64,000 nt of DNA from an uncultured Coriobacteriaceae bacterium. GTDB lineage: Bacteria > Actinomycetota > Coriobacteriia > Coriobacteriales > Atopobiaceae. The stretch is taken from positions 26,109 to 90,108 of the forward strand of contig CADBDT010000003.1 of the NCBI GenBank assembly GCA_902793465.1, read 5' to 3'. Of the stretch, positions 42,682 through 54,731 are shown piece by piece. Position numbers and translations under genes: made by a program. Position 1 is the stretch's first letter. Each line of letters opens with the position of its first letter. The notes under the pieces are model-generated. The model saw nothing but the letters and a program-made list of their open reading frames with translations. It was not told where the DNA came from and did no database searches.

Positions 42682-44310
42682 TTACGCTCGTTCTCGCGTT
42701 GTGCGAACGAGTGCTTCGGCAACGTTGAGGCCGTCGGTTGCGGCGCTCATTATGCCGCCTGCGTATCCGGCGCCCTCGCCGCACGGCCAAAGGCCGTTGG
42801 TGCTCACGGATTGCAGGTCCTTGTTGCGCACAACGCGAACGGGTGAGCTGGATCGCGTTTCCACACCGGTTAGAACGGCATCGGCAGCGTCAAAGCCGTG
42901 AAGCTTCCGTGACAAGAGCGGGATGGAGGCCCGCAGGGTCTCGGTGACGTAGGAGGGCAGTGAACCGGCGGCGGTGCCCCAGGCTACGCCGCGTGGATAG
43001 GTGGGGACAATGGCTCCCGTGCCAGTTGACGGAACGTCCTGCAAGAAATCGCCCACTAGTTGGGCTGGCGCCACAAACGCCCCGCCGCCGGCCTCGTATG
43101 CGGCGCGCTCGCACGCCTGTTGCAGCTCCACCCCTGCCAAGACGTCTTCCCCTGGAAGGTCGTCGGGAAAGACGTTGGCAAGCAGTGCGGAGTTCGCGTT
43201 CTTTCCGTCTCGGGCAGAAAGGCTCATGCCGTTGGTAACCACGCCACCCTGCTCGCTGGCGGCTGCCACCACATAGCCGCCGGGGCACATGCAAAACGAG
43301 AAGGCGCTGCGTCCTGCGGAGTTGTGCTGCGCTAGCTTGTAGGGGGCGGCTCCGAGCGCAGGATGTCCCGCCGCTCTTCCGTAGAGGGCCTTGTCTACGC
43401 TTGCCTGCAGGTGCTCGATGCGCACGCCCATGGCAAAGGTCTTCCGCTCGAGCGTAACGCCAGAGTCGCTCAGCAGCGCAAACACGTCGCGTGCGGAATG
43501 GCCGCAGGCAAGGACGACGTCGGTGGCGTCCACATGCTCCATGGTTCCGTTGGTCTGCAGGTCTACGCCGCGTATGGCTGCGCGGGAGACGTCGAGCCCA
43601 ACCAGCTGCGTGCGAAAACGGACCTCTCCGCCCAGCTCGCGGATGCGCTCTACGAGAGCCGTTACCACATGGGGGAGCACGTCGCTTCCCACGTGTGGCT
43701 TGGCGTCCCACAGGATGCGCCGTTGTGCGCCGGCATCCACAAGCATTTGCAGGATAAGGCGATGAGCAGGGCTTTTGGTGCCTGTGCTTAGCTTTCCGTC
43801 GGAAAACGTGCCCGCGCCACCCAGCCCGAACTGTATGTTGCTCTGGGTATCGAGCTCGCCCGTTTGCTCGAAGTGGCGTACCGCCTTTGTGCGACGCTCG
43901 GCGTCGTCGCCACGCTCCACGAGCAGGGGGTTGAGCCCAGCGCTTGCAAGCGCAAGAGCGCAGAACAAGCCTGCGCAGCCGGCGCCCACGACCACGGGAC
44001 GCGGTCCCTGGTAGTGCTCAATACGGGCGGGAAGGGCGTAGGGCTTCTCTGCGACGAGCCATACATTGTTGCGGGCGCCTTGCGCGATTTGCGCCTCGTT
44101 GCCCTGTACGCCCACGCGCACGGTAAAGATAATTTGGATGGCGTTACGCTTGCGTGCGTCGACGGACCTCCGTCTGAGCTCGACCGTTCGAATGCGTCCT
44201 TCTTTGATGCCGAGCTTCTTGGCGGCGGCACGGCGGCAGACGGCCAGCTCGCGCTGCTCGGTACCATCCAAGCGTGAGAGGGGAATGCGCAAGTTGCTTA
44301 TCTCGATCAT
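42682..44310 (-). CDS. FAD-dependent oxidoreductase (uncharacterised NAD(P)/FAD dehydrogenase, COG2509-like)
   Basis: The 542-residue protein has an N-terminal small domain (about 1-95), then an FAD-binding fold 'VVVGAGCAGLFCALALASAG' (about 98-117), 'GGAGTFSDGKLSTG' and a C-terminal 'CGEGAGYAGGIMSAATDGL'. These are the marks of the COG2509 uncharacterised FAD dehydrogenases. The start at 44310 follows GGAAGAAG. Its ATG overlaps the upstream flavoprotein gene's TGA (ATGA), so both are translated together. Substrate unknown. Confidence 0.88.
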   Translation of the reverse strand: MIEISNLRIPLSRLDGTEQRELAVCRRAAAKKLGIKEGRIRTVELRRRSVDARKRNAIQIIFTVRVGVQGNEAQIAQGARNNVWLVAEKPYALPARIEHYQGPRPVVVGAGCAGLFCALALASAGLNPLLVERGDDAERRTKAVRHFEQTGELDTQSNIQFGLGGAGTFSDGKLSTGTKSPAHRLILQMLVDAGAQRRILWDAKPHVGSDVLPHVVTALVERIRELGGEVRFRTQLVGLDVSRAAIRGVDLQTNGTMEHVDATDVVLACGHSARDVFALLSDSGVTLERKTFAMGVRIEHLQASVDKALYGRAAGHPALGAAPYKLAQHNSAGRSAFSFCMCPGGYVVAAASEQGGVVTNGMSLSARDGKNANSALLANVFPDDLPGEDVLAGVELQQACERAAYEAGGGAFVAPAQLVGDFLQDVPSTGTGAIVPTYPRGVAWGTAAGSLPSYVTETLRASIPLLSRKLHGFDAADAVLTGVETRSSSPVRVVRNKDLQSVSTNGLWPCGEGAGYAGGIMSAATDGLNVAEALVRTTRERA

Positions 44311-45521
44311 CGCTCTTCTTCCTTTGTTGTGGCGCCCCGTGCTGCGGAGTTCCCTGCCACCATGCCGCTCTTCCAAGCCCAGGCAAGGTTGTATCCGCCG
44401 CAAGGGCCGTCCACGTCCAGTGCCTCACCGCATGCAAACAGGCAGGGCGCCGAACGCGCCTCGAGCGTCGCGGGGTCGAATTGCTCGACGGACAGGCCGC
44501 CGCGTCGTACCTGCGCGCGTTCGGTCTCGGCTGTGCCCACGACGATGAAGGCAAGGCTCTTGGCCAGCGTGAGCGCGTCTGACGGGGAGCCGGATGCCTG
44601 GACGAGCGCTTGGGCGATGGCGGGATCCAGGATCCCATCGAGCGTCGAGGCGCCTAGTCGCCTGGTGTCTTGTGTCGAGAGCATGGGAAGAAGGTCGAGC
44701 GCTAACATGTCGCCAGGCTGGGCGTGGCGAGACAGGTTGAAGATTGCTATGCCGGAAAGTCCGTAGCTTCTGAACAGGACTTCTCCGCTCTCTTGCGCAA
44801 CGGTCCTCTTTGCGCGGCGAAGCTGTGCCGTCGCGCGGACGCGGCGCCCATCCAGCTTGTCGAGCGCCGGACCTTTGCAGGCGAGGGGACAGAGCAGGGG
44901 AGTGGGGGAAACGACCTTTAGCCCCAGTTCCGCGTAAAGGGACGTGGCGGCCCCTCCAACCGCACAGACGACAGAGGTGGCGCAAACGGTTTGCATGCGT
45001 CCGCCATCCCAGAGCTCGCTGAAGGTTATCGAGTACGCAGAGCCGCGCTTGGCCAAATGCGTTACCTCCCGTGCGGGGGCAAGTACGACCCCGGCATCTT
45101 GCGCGCGCAGCAGCAAGACGTTGCGTACCGACGCCGCCTGGCGCGAGAGGGGGTACAAGCGTCCTTCCGCCTCCTCCGCCCACGCAAGGCCACAGGAGTC
45201 GAAAAAGCCCAGCACGTCGTCGAGCCAGGATGGTCCGCACGTTCCCTCCACGAACTCCGAATTGTTGTAGAGGTTGGGATCAAGATGCCTGTTTGCGAAG
45301 TTGCAGCGTCCGTTGCCCGTGACAAGGATGGTGCGTCCGCATTCCAGATCGCGTTCTAGCACGAGCACGCGTGCCCCTGCCACGGCGGCCGCGATTGCCG
45401 CCGCAAGCCCCGCGGCACCACCGCCGATCACGCATACGTCGCAGGCATCGGGTACGCGAACCTGCGACGCTGTGCGCAGCATGTCCGCCCTTTTTGATAC
45501 CCTGGAAACCTTGCGTGCCAT
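44307..45521 (-). CDS. FAD-dependent oxidoreductase, HI0933/BaiN-like
   Basis: The protein has 'VCVIGGGAAGLAAAIAAAVAG' (FAD site), 'GNGRCNFANRHLD' and 'CGEALDVDGPCGGYNLAWAW', the marks of the HI0933-like family to which BaiN (bile acid dehydroxylation flavoprotein) belongs; bile acid work is not implied here. The start is uncertain: 45521 has AGGTGG further upstream, 45482 has AAGGGC. The open frame beyond 45521 enters non-coding repeats and is left out. It ends overlapping the next flavoprotein gene. Confidence 0.83.
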   Translation of the reverse strand: MARKVSRVSKRADMLRTASQVRVPDACDVCVIGGGAAGLAAAIAAAVAGARVLVLERDLECGRTILVTGNGRCNFANRHLDPNLYNNSEFVEGTCGPSWLDDVLGFFDSCGLAWAEEAEGRLYPLSRQAASVRNVLLLRAQDAGVVLAPAREVTHLAKRGSAYSITFSELWDGGRMQTVCATSVVCAVGGAATSLYAELGLKVVSPTPLLCPLACKGPALDKLDGRRVRATAQLRRAKRTVAQESGEVLFRSYGLSGIAIFNLSRHAQPGDMLALDLLPMLSTQDTRRLGASTLDGILDPAIAQALVQASGSPSDALTLAKSLAFIVVGTAETERAQVRRGGLSVEQFDPATLEARSAPCLFACGEALDVDGPCGGYNLAWAWKSGMVAGNSAARGATTKEEER

Positions 45522-45867
45522 CCTACCGACCACCTGTCTCCCACGATGCGCAGATTGCCTAACCTTGCGGTCGATTCTACCGCATATGCCCGTGGGCAAT
45601 TGGTTGCGGGGAATGGCGGTGTTTGTCTCCCTGCGCTGCATCCTGCGGTGTGCAAAATGTTCCTTCTGCAGCGTGCGAAATGCACGAGCTTCTTCGGCCG
45701 GGCCGTTACCTGCGCTTTTGTCGGAGGGTTTGGCAGCCGTGCATTCTGTAGCCCTCAAAATGCACCTTTTGCGGCGTGCGAAATGAGCCCATGCGTCCGC
45801 TCGGCGCGCAGCGTACGCTCATTTGCCGTATCCTTGTATGATGACCTAACACGACGGTTGGAGTGGC
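45522..45867. other. Intergenic region with a 103-base spaced repeat
   Basis: About 346 bases between divergent genes. AAAATG...CTGCGCGTGCGAAATG type segments recur about 103 bases apart (45654 and 45757), with GTGCGAAATGCACG reminiscent of the 73-base arrays. It may be a distant relative of that family. The promoters of both genes should be here but none is clear. Confidence 0.45.
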
Positions 45868-46989
45868 ATGGACGAAGAGAAGAGTCGCAAACGGCAAATC
45901 GTGCGCGTGAGCATCGTGGGAATTGTGGTCAACGTTGCGTTGGCGGCGTTCAAGGCCGCAATCGGGCTGTTTTCCAACTCCATTGCCATAACGCTCGATG
46001 CGGTAAACAACCTCTCGGACGCCGCGAGCTCGGCCATAACCATAGTGGGCACAAAGCTTTCGGGCAGGTCGGCCAATCGCGACCATCCGTACGGATACGG
46101 TCGCATAGAGTACCTAACCGCCATGGTCGTGTCGGGCATCGTGCTGTGGGCTGGCCTGACCTCGCTCGTAGAGTCCATTAAGGGCATCGTAGAACCGCAG
46201 GCTCCCAGCTACGAGCCAATATCTCTTGCAATTATTGGCGTGGCAGTGGTCGTTAAGCTCGTGCTTGGCCGCTATGTTTCGGCGGCGGGCAAGCGCTTGG
46301 ACGCAGACACGCTTGTGGCCTCGGGGGCCGACGCCTCGTTTGATGCCATAATATCTGCCTCAACGCTCGTGGCTGCCCTCGTGTACGTGTTCGCAGGCGT
46401 GAGCCTCGAGGCATGGCTCGGTGCCGCAATATCGATCGTAATCGTAAAGAGCGGCGTCGAGATGCTGCGAGAGGCGCTGGACAAGGTGCTGGGCGAGCGC
46501 GTGGACGCCGACCTTGCAAAGGGCATAAAGGAGGCCACCTGCTCCGTCGAGGGCGTGCGCGGCGCATACGACCTCATTCTTGCCGACTACGGGCCGCAAC
46601 GCCTTTGGGGATCGATTCACGTTGAGGTGGACGAGAAGGCCACGGCAAGCGAGGTCGACCGCATGACCCGCGAGATACAGATGCTTGTTCTTAAGGAGCA
46701 CCATGTTATCTTGCATACGGTGGGCATCTACTCAACCAACTCGACGGAGGGATCCGACGCGAAGGCCATCCGCGAGGCACTTGAGGGCATTGTGAGGAAG
46801 GATCCCTACGTCTTGCAGGTACATGGTCTCTACGTGGACAGCGAACTTAAGGGCGCGACGTTTGACGTGGTGATCTCTTGGGAGGCGGAGAGCCGCGAGG
46901 CCGTGCGGCAAAGCGTGGTGGACAGGATGGGTGAGCTCTTTCCCGAATACGCCTTCGTGGCCGTCCTGGATTCCGACGTCTCGGACTAA
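45868..46989 (+). CDS. Cation diffusion facilitator (CDF) metal exporter
   Basis: The 373-residue protein has six membrane segments in the first 200 residues, including 'NNLSDAASSAITIVGTKLSG' and 'HPYGYGRIEYLTAMVV', which carry the family's metal-site Asp and His residues. The C-terminal about 170 residues are the cytosolic dimer domain ('GSIHVEVDEKA', 'HVILHTVG'), longer than in the classical ones. It should export divalent metal (Zn, Mn, Fe or Co) against protons. GGAG precedes the ATG. Confidence 0.9.
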   Translation: MDEEKSRKRQIVRVSIVGIVVNVALAAFKAAIGLFSNSIAITLDAVNNLSDAASSAITIVGTKLSGRSANRDHPYGYGRIEYLTAMVVSGIVLWAGLTSLVESIKGIVEPQAPSYEPISLAIIGVAVVVKLVLGRYVSAAGKRLDADTLVASGADASFDAIISASTLVAALVYVFAGVSLEAWLGAAISIVIVKSGVEMLREALDKVLGERVDADLAKGIKEATCSVEGVRGAYDLILADYGPQRLWGSIHVEVDEKATASEVDRMTREIQMLVLKEHHVILHTVGIYSTNSTEGSDAKAIREALEGIVRKDPYVLQVHGLYVDSELKGATFDVVISWEAESREAVRQSVVDRMGELFPEYAFVAVLDSDVSD

Positions 46990-47036
46990 TACGCGGCCGT
47001 GTCGCCAGGGATGCTCCCTATCGGGTAGTGGCATGG

Positions 47037-47240
47037 GGTGCCGCTTGGGGATACTCCACCGTCATTGAGTTAGCGCTGTGCACATTGGGGATATTCCCCT
47101 ACGGGTACATCGCGGATGAGCCGGCCTCCAACGTAAGCCCTGCTCGCGATGTACCCGATGGGGAGTATCCCCAATGTGCACAGCGCCCCCAGACCCTTAA
47201 CTAAATGGCGTTGGGAGTATCCCCAAGCGGCAACTGGTCC
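47037..47240. repeat. Nested family C palindromes
   Basis: An outer inverted repeat (GTGCCGCTTGGGGATACTCC at the left, GGAGTATCCCCAAGCGGCAAC at the right) encloses an inner complete one (GCGCTGTGCACATTGGGGAT ... ATCCCCAATGTGCACAGCGC type) with arms TACGGGTACATCGCG/CGCGATGTACCCG. The order suggests that one copy jumped into the loop of another. It lies between convergent genes. Confidence 0.8.
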
Positions 47241-47267
47241 CCGACGTATCCGTAGAGGAGCATCCTG

Positions 47268-48116
47268 CTAGCGGGTTATGGCGGCAACGGCCTCGGGAAG
47301 GAGGCCATCTGGCAGGCTCGTCTCGGCCGTGCCCTTGTCACACGCCTTGGCAAAGCGCTCGTCTATGGGCAACTGGCCCAGCGCCTTAATGCCATAGTGC
47401 TCGGCGGTCGCCGCAAGGCGGCTGGGGCCGTACGGCTCGACCTTCTGGTCGCAGTGCGGGCAGGTAAAGTAGGCCATGTTCTCCACAAGGCCATAGATGG
47501 GAACGTCCATCATGGTGGCCATGTTTACTGCCTTGCCAACCACCATCTGCACCAGGTCCTGAGGGCTGGAGACAATTACCACGCCGTCTATGGGCAGCGA
47601 CTGGAACACCGTAAGCGCTACGTCGCCCGTTCCCGGGGGCATGTCTACCAGCAGATAGTCCAGCTCCTCCCAGTATGTCTCGGCCCAGAACTGGCGTATT
47701 GCGCCGGCAAGAACGGGCCCACGCCACAGTACGGGGTCGTCCTCGTGCTCGAGCACCAGGTTGGCGCTCATAACCTTAATGCCGCCAGCGGTGGTTACGG
47801 GAACAATAAGGTTTCCCATCCCCATGGCCTTCTCGACCACCAGGCCAAACATGCGGGGAATGGACGGGCCGGTAACGTCTGCGTCCAGAATGCCCACCTT
47901 GGCTCCGGTTTTGGCCAGCTCGCGGGCGAGGATGCCCGTAACCAGCGACTTTCCAACGCCGCCCTTGCCGGACACCACGCCTACCACATGCTTTATGTGG
48001 CTTAGCTCGTTTAGGTCAAACGAGGGCGGCTCCTCCTGCGCGGGCTGGCTCTGACGGCTGGCATTGCGCGCTGCCTCGAACTCGCGACGAATTGCCTCTT
48101 CTTCCTCTGGGGTCAT
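47268..48116 (-). CDS. Mrp/NBP35-family ATPase, iron-sulphur cluster carrier
   Basis: The 282-residue protein is a deviant Walker ATPase: 'VVSGKGGVGKS' (about 44-54), 'LLVDMPPGTGD' and the CPHC pair in 'YFTCPHCDQKVEPYG' that binds the cluster between two subunits. It would carry Fe-S clusters to target proteins. The start at 48116 has GGAGG before it. A short acidic, Gln/Pro-rich N-terminal part precedes the ATPase. Confidence 0.93.
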   Translation of the reverse strand: MTPEEEEAIRREFEAARNASRQSQPAQEEPPSFDLNELSHIKHVVGVVSGKGGVGKSLVTGILARELAKTGAKVGILDADVTGPSIPRMFGLVVEKAMGMGNLIVPVTTAGGIKVMSANLVLEHEDDPVLWRGPVLAGAIRQFWAETYWEELDYLLVDMPPGTGDVALTVFQSLPIDGVVIVSSPQDLVQMVVGKAVNMATMMDVPIYGLVENMAYFTCPHCDQKVEPYGPSRLAATAEHYGIKALGQLPIDERFAKACDKGTAETSLPDGLLPEAVAAITR

Positions 48117-48241
48117 GCTTCCTCCCATTCACGTGCCTATAGTGCCTAGTCTTGCCATTCTACCCGTTTCCGCGAACGTGGGCACTCATCACGCCTCTCG
48201 TTTATCGAACAGGTTTTGAGAACCCTGTGATTCTGGGAATG

Positions 48242-48255
48242 GGAACGAATGTTCC
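48242..48255 (+). promoter_or_regulatory. LexA (SOS) operator before uvrA
   Basis: GGAACGAATGTTCC is a perfect palindrome of the Gram-positive LexA/DinR type (GAAC-N4-GTTC). It lies 50 bases before the uvrA start and just upstream of a plausible -10 (TACACT at 48269). This makes SOS control of uvrA very likely. Confidence 0.75.
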
Positions 48256-48304
48256 AGTGCGCACGCGCTACACTTGAGGGCGAACAATCACAGAGAGGAC
48301 ACCT

Positions 48305-51193
<2,889 letters not shown>

Positions 51194-51203
51194 CGTGTGG
51201 TGT

Positions 51204-51310
51204 GGGTGCCGCTCGGGGATACTCCCCATCGGGTACATCGCGGATAGCCCACTCAGTTCAGATGGGCTTCCCGCGATGTACCCGTAGGGGAGTATCCCCG
51301 AGCGGCACCC
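51204..51310 (+). terminator. Family C palindrome behind uvrA
   Basis: A 107-base inverted repeat from GGGTGCCGCTCGGGG to CCCCGAGCGGCACCC with inner arms CGGGTACATCGCGG/CCGCGATGTACCCG. It begins 11 bases after the uvrA stop. Confidence 0.8.
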
Positions 51311-51432
51311 CAGTGCATGGGTTTCAAATCGGTAAATAAAGAGATTCCCTCCAATCACCTTCGGTAGTATTTGCCATATTTGCACACGACTATGGCTATT
51401 GCCCGAAAGGGCACGGAAAGGTGGGTTCTGTT

Positions 51433-52629
51433 ATGTCTCTTGAACACATTTCGCGTAGGGGCTTCATAAAGCTGACGGGCGTGGCGGCTGCCGGCCTCGG
51501 CCTGAGTGCATGCGGCGGATCTGGCTCGGGCAGCTCAAGCGGCTCTAGCGCTGCAGGCGCCATAAAGATCGGCGGCATTGGTCCCATAACGGGCGCAACG
51601 GCCATCTATGGCAATGCAACCAAGTTTGGTGCGCAGGTAGCCGTGGACAAGGTCAACGACTCCGAGGGCAAGACGGTGTTCGAGCTCAACTGGCAGGACG
51701 ACGAAGGCGATGCAGAAAAGGCCGTAAACGCCTACAACAATCTCATGGACTGGGGTATGCAGATTCTGGTGGGCACCACGACCACCACGCCCTGCGTTGC
51801 CGTGGCCGACAAGACCGCCAACGATCGTATTTTCCAGCTTACGCCCTCCGCGTCGTCCACCGACGTTACCGCCGGCAAGGACAACGTGTTCCAAATGTGC
51901 TTTACCGACCCCAACCAGGGCGAGAAGTCGGCCGAGTACATTGCCAAGAAGAAGCTTGGTTCCAAGATCGCCATTATCTACAACAACTCCGACGCTTACT
52001 CCACGGGAATCTATAACGGCTTTTCCAAGGCCGCTCCTGGGCTGGGGCTGGAGATTGTGTCCACGCAGATGTTTACCGATGACTCGGCCACGGACTTTAG
52101 CGTTCAGCTCAACGACGCAAAGAGCAAGGGTGCCGACCTCGTGTTCCTGCCCATCTACTACACGCCGGCCTCGCTCATTCTGCAGCAGGCAAAGAGCATG
52201 GGCTTTGCGCCCAAGTTCGTAGGCTGCGACGGCATGGACGGCATCCTTACGGTAGAGGGCTTTGACACCTCGCTCGCCGAGGGTCTGGTGCTGCTTACCC
52301 CGTTTGTTGCCAGTGCAGACGACGCGGAGACCAAGGGCTTCGTGGAGGCATACAAGAAGCTTACCGGCACCAGCGAGGATCCCAACCAGTTTGCGGCAGA
52401 CGCTTACGACTGCGTGCTTGCCATCTATGCTGCCCTTAAGGACTCCAGCGTTAACGCTTCCTCGTCTAACGCCGATATTTGTGCCGAGCTCCTTAAGACG
52501 TTCGGCTCGGGCTCGTACGTATACAGCGGACTTACCGGCAAGGACATGACCTGGGGCTCCAACGGAGAGGTATCCAAGGATCCCAAGGGCGTCGTTATTA
52601 CCAACGGCAAGTACGAGTCCCTTGACTAA
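51433..52629 (+). CDS. livJ: Branched-chain amino acid ABC transporter, substrate-binding lipoprotein
   Basis: The 398-residue protein begins with a twin-arginine signal 'SRRGFIKLTGVAAAG' and a lipobox 'GLSAC' (C25), so it is a lipoprotein on the outside of the membrane. The rest is a Leu/Ile/Val-binding fold ('IGGIGPITGATAIYG', 'AAVADKTANDRIFQLTPSAS', 'YDCVLAIYAAL'). It delivers the amino acid to LivHM. It is the first gene of the five-gene liv unit. The start at 51433 is preceded by a weak GGTGG. Confidence 0.92.
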   Translation: MSLEHISRRGFIKLTGVAAAGLGLSACGGSGSGSSSGSSAAGAIKIGGIGPITGATAIYGNATKFGAQVAVDKVNDSEGKTVFELNWQDDEGDAEKAVNAYNNLMDWGMQILVGTTTTTPCVAVADKTANDRIFQLTPSASSTDVTAGKDNVFQMCFTDPNQGEKSAEYIAKKKLGSKIAIIYNNSDAYSTGIYNGFSKAAPGLGLEIVSTQMFTDDSATDFSVQLNDAKSKGADLVFLPIYYTPASLILQQAKSMGFAPKFVGCDGMDGILTVEGFDTSLAEGLVLLTPFVASADDAETKGFVEAYKKLTGTSEDPNQFAADAYDCVLAIYAALKDSSVNASSSNADICAELLKTFGSGSYVYSGLTGKDMTWGSNGEVSKDPKGVVITNGKYESLD

Positions 52630-52745
52630 GAGGTGCGGCAGGCGCCTGCATTTGCAGCAAGTTATCGGTTAGCGTGGCCGATGGGGGATGCACCTCGCAG
52701 AGGTTGTCCCCCATCGTCTGCAAGAGGTAGAAGGAGGGAAGTGCC

Positions 52746-53627
52746 GTGGGTTTTCTCACCAACCTGATCAACGGGATCAGCCTGGGGAGCGTATATGCCA
52801 TTATTGCCTTGGGATACACCATGGTGTATGGCATTGCCAAGATGCTCAACTTTGCGCACGGTGACGTAATTATGGTGGGTGGCTACGTGTGCTTTTTTGC
52901 CATGGGCAGCCTGGGCCTGCCGCCGCTGGTTGGAGTTTTGCTTGCGGTTATTGCCTGTACGTGTTTGGGAATCGTGGTGGAACGGCTGGCATACAAGCCG
53001 CTGCGCGAGGCCCCGTCGCTGGCTGTGCTCATTACCGCCATTGGCGTGAGCTACTTTTTGCAGAACTCGGCGCTGCTCCTTTGGGGCGCAGATCCCAAGG
53101 CGTTTGCCTCGGTTGTGCCCTTTCCGTCCATCACGCTGTTTAACGGCCAGCTAACCATTAGCTCGGTGACCATAGCCACGGTTCTTGCGGCGGCCATTAT
53201 TATGGTTGCGCTTACGCTCTTTACCACAAAAACAAAAATGGGCAAGGCCATGCGCGCCTGTTCGGAAGACAAGGGCGCGGCCGAGCTCATGGGCATAAAC
53301 GTAAACTCCACCATCTCCATGGTGTTTGCCATTGGCAGCGGCCTTGCGGCAATCGCAGGCGTGCTTTTGTGCTCCGCGTATCCCACGCTGGTTCCCACCA
53401 CGGGCTCGATGCCGGGCATCAAGGCCTTTACGGCCGCCGTGCTTGGCGGCATTGGCTCGATTCCCGGTGCTGCCCTCGGCGGAGTGCTTTTGGGTGTAAT
53501 CGAGATATTTGCCAAGGCGTACATTGGCACGCAGCTCGCGGATGCCATTGTGTTTGCGGTACTTATCGTGGTGTTGCTCATTCGACCCGCTGGTCTTTTG
53601 GGCAAAGAGATTCGCGAGAAGGTGTAG
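52746..53627 (+). CDS. livH: Branched-chain amino acid ABC transporter, permease
   Basis: The 293-residue membrane protein has the LivH marks 'NLINGISLGSVYAIIALGY' and 'LGGIGSIPGAALGGVLLGV'. It starts with a GTG six bases behind AAGGAGGG. It lies 116 bases after livJ, and livM follows after three bases. Together with LivM it forms the channel through the membrane. Confidence 0.93.
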   Translation: MGFLTNLINGISLGSVYAIIALGYTMVYGIAKMLNFAHGDVIMVGGYVCFFAMGSLGLPPLVGVLLAVIACTCLGIVVERLAYKPLREAPSLAVLITAIGVSYFLQNSALLLWGADPKAFASVVPFPSITLFNGQLTISSVTIATVLAAAIIMVALTLFTTKTKMGKAMRACSEDKGAAELMGINVNSTISMVFAIGSGLAAIAGVLLCSAYPTLVPTTGSMPGIKAFTAAVLGGIGSIPGAALGGVLLGVIEIFAKAYIGTQLADAIVFAVLIVVLLIRPAGLLGKEIREKV

Positions 53628-53630
53628 GCC

Positions 53631-54731
53631 ATGGACAAGATACGCAACCTTAGCAAGACCACCAAGTCCAACGCCATAACCTACGGCATCGTTATAGTTG
53701 CCTTTTTGGTTATGCAGGGACTCATTGCGGCGCATGCCGTCTCGCACTCCCTCATTGGCCTTCTGGTGCCCATCTGCGCTTACATTTGCATGGCCATATC
53801 GCTCAACCTAGTGGTGGGCATCTCGGGCGAGCTTTCCCTGGGACACGCTGGCTTTATGAGCGTGGGTGCGTTTTCTGGCCTCGTGGCCGTGTCGTTCTTT
53901 AAGGGAATCGTAGGGGCCGGCCCACTCTGTCTGCTTATTGCCATCGTTATCGCGGGTGTGTTTGCGGCGGTAGCAGGCGTGCTTATTGGCCTGCCCGTTA
54001 TGCGCCTGCGCGGTGACTACCTTGCAATTGTTACCCTGGCCTTTGGCGAGATAATTAAGAACCTTCTTAACAACCTGTATGTTGGCCTGGACGACCACGG
54101 TCTTCACTTTTCCATGAAGAGCGCCGAGGCGCTGGGCATGCAGGGCGGCAAGATTCTTATTGAGGGTCCAAAGGGAGCGGTTGGCATACCGCAGCTATCG
54201 TCCTTCTTGGCAGGATTCATCCTTATTCTGTTTACGTTGTTCGTGGTGCTCAACCTTATTAACAGTCGCACGGGACGTGCCATTATGGCCGTACGCGACA
54301 ACCGCATTGCCGCAGAGTCGGTTGGCATAAACGTAACCAAGTACCGCCTTATTGCCTTTGTGGTCTCTGCTGCCCTCGCCGGCATGGCGGGCGCGCTCTA
54401 TGCCATGAACTTTAGCTCCATTGCGCCAAAGAAGTTTGACTTTAATACCTCCATCCTCATATTGGTGTTTGTGGTGCTTGGCGGCATGGGCAACATTCGC
54501 GGCGGAATTATTGCTGCGGCGCTGCTCACCGTGCTTCCCGAGCAGCTGCGCTTTATTGGCGACTACCGCATGCTCATTTACGCCATCGTGCTCATTGTGG
54601 TAATGATCGTTACCAACAACGCCAAGATACAGTCGGTACTTGGCGAGTTTAAGGAACGCTTCCGACGACGAGGAGACGACAAGGCCGCCCAGGCTGCGGA
54701 TGCGGTAGAAGGGGGCGCTAAGCATGAGTAA
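53631..54731 (+). CDS. livM: Branched-chain amino acid ABC transporter, permease
   Basis: The 366-residue membrane protein has the LivM mark 'GGMGNIRGGIIAAALLTVLPE' and 'RDNRIAAESVGINVTKYRL'. It has about ten hydrophobic segments. The last 60 residues are charged and cytosolic. The last bases overlap the start of livG by eight bases. Confidence 0.93.
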   Translation: MDKIRNLSKTTKSNAITYGIVIVAFLVMQGLIAAHAVSHSLIGLLVPICAYICMAISLNLVVGISGELSLGHAGFMSVGAFSGLVAVSFFKGIVGAGPLCLLIAIVIAGVFAAVAGVLIGLPVMRLRGDYLAIVTLAFGEIIKNLLNNLYVGLDDHGLHFSMKSAEALGMQGGKILIEGPKGAVGIPQLSSFLAGFILILFTLFVVLNLINSRTGRAIMAVRDNRIAAESVGINVTKYRLIAFVVSAALAGMAGALYAMNFSSIAPKKFDFNTSILILVFVVLGGMGNIRGGIIAAALLTVLPEQLRFIGDYRMLIYAIVLIVVMIVTNNAKIQSVLGEFKERFRRRGDDKAAQAADAVEGGAKHE

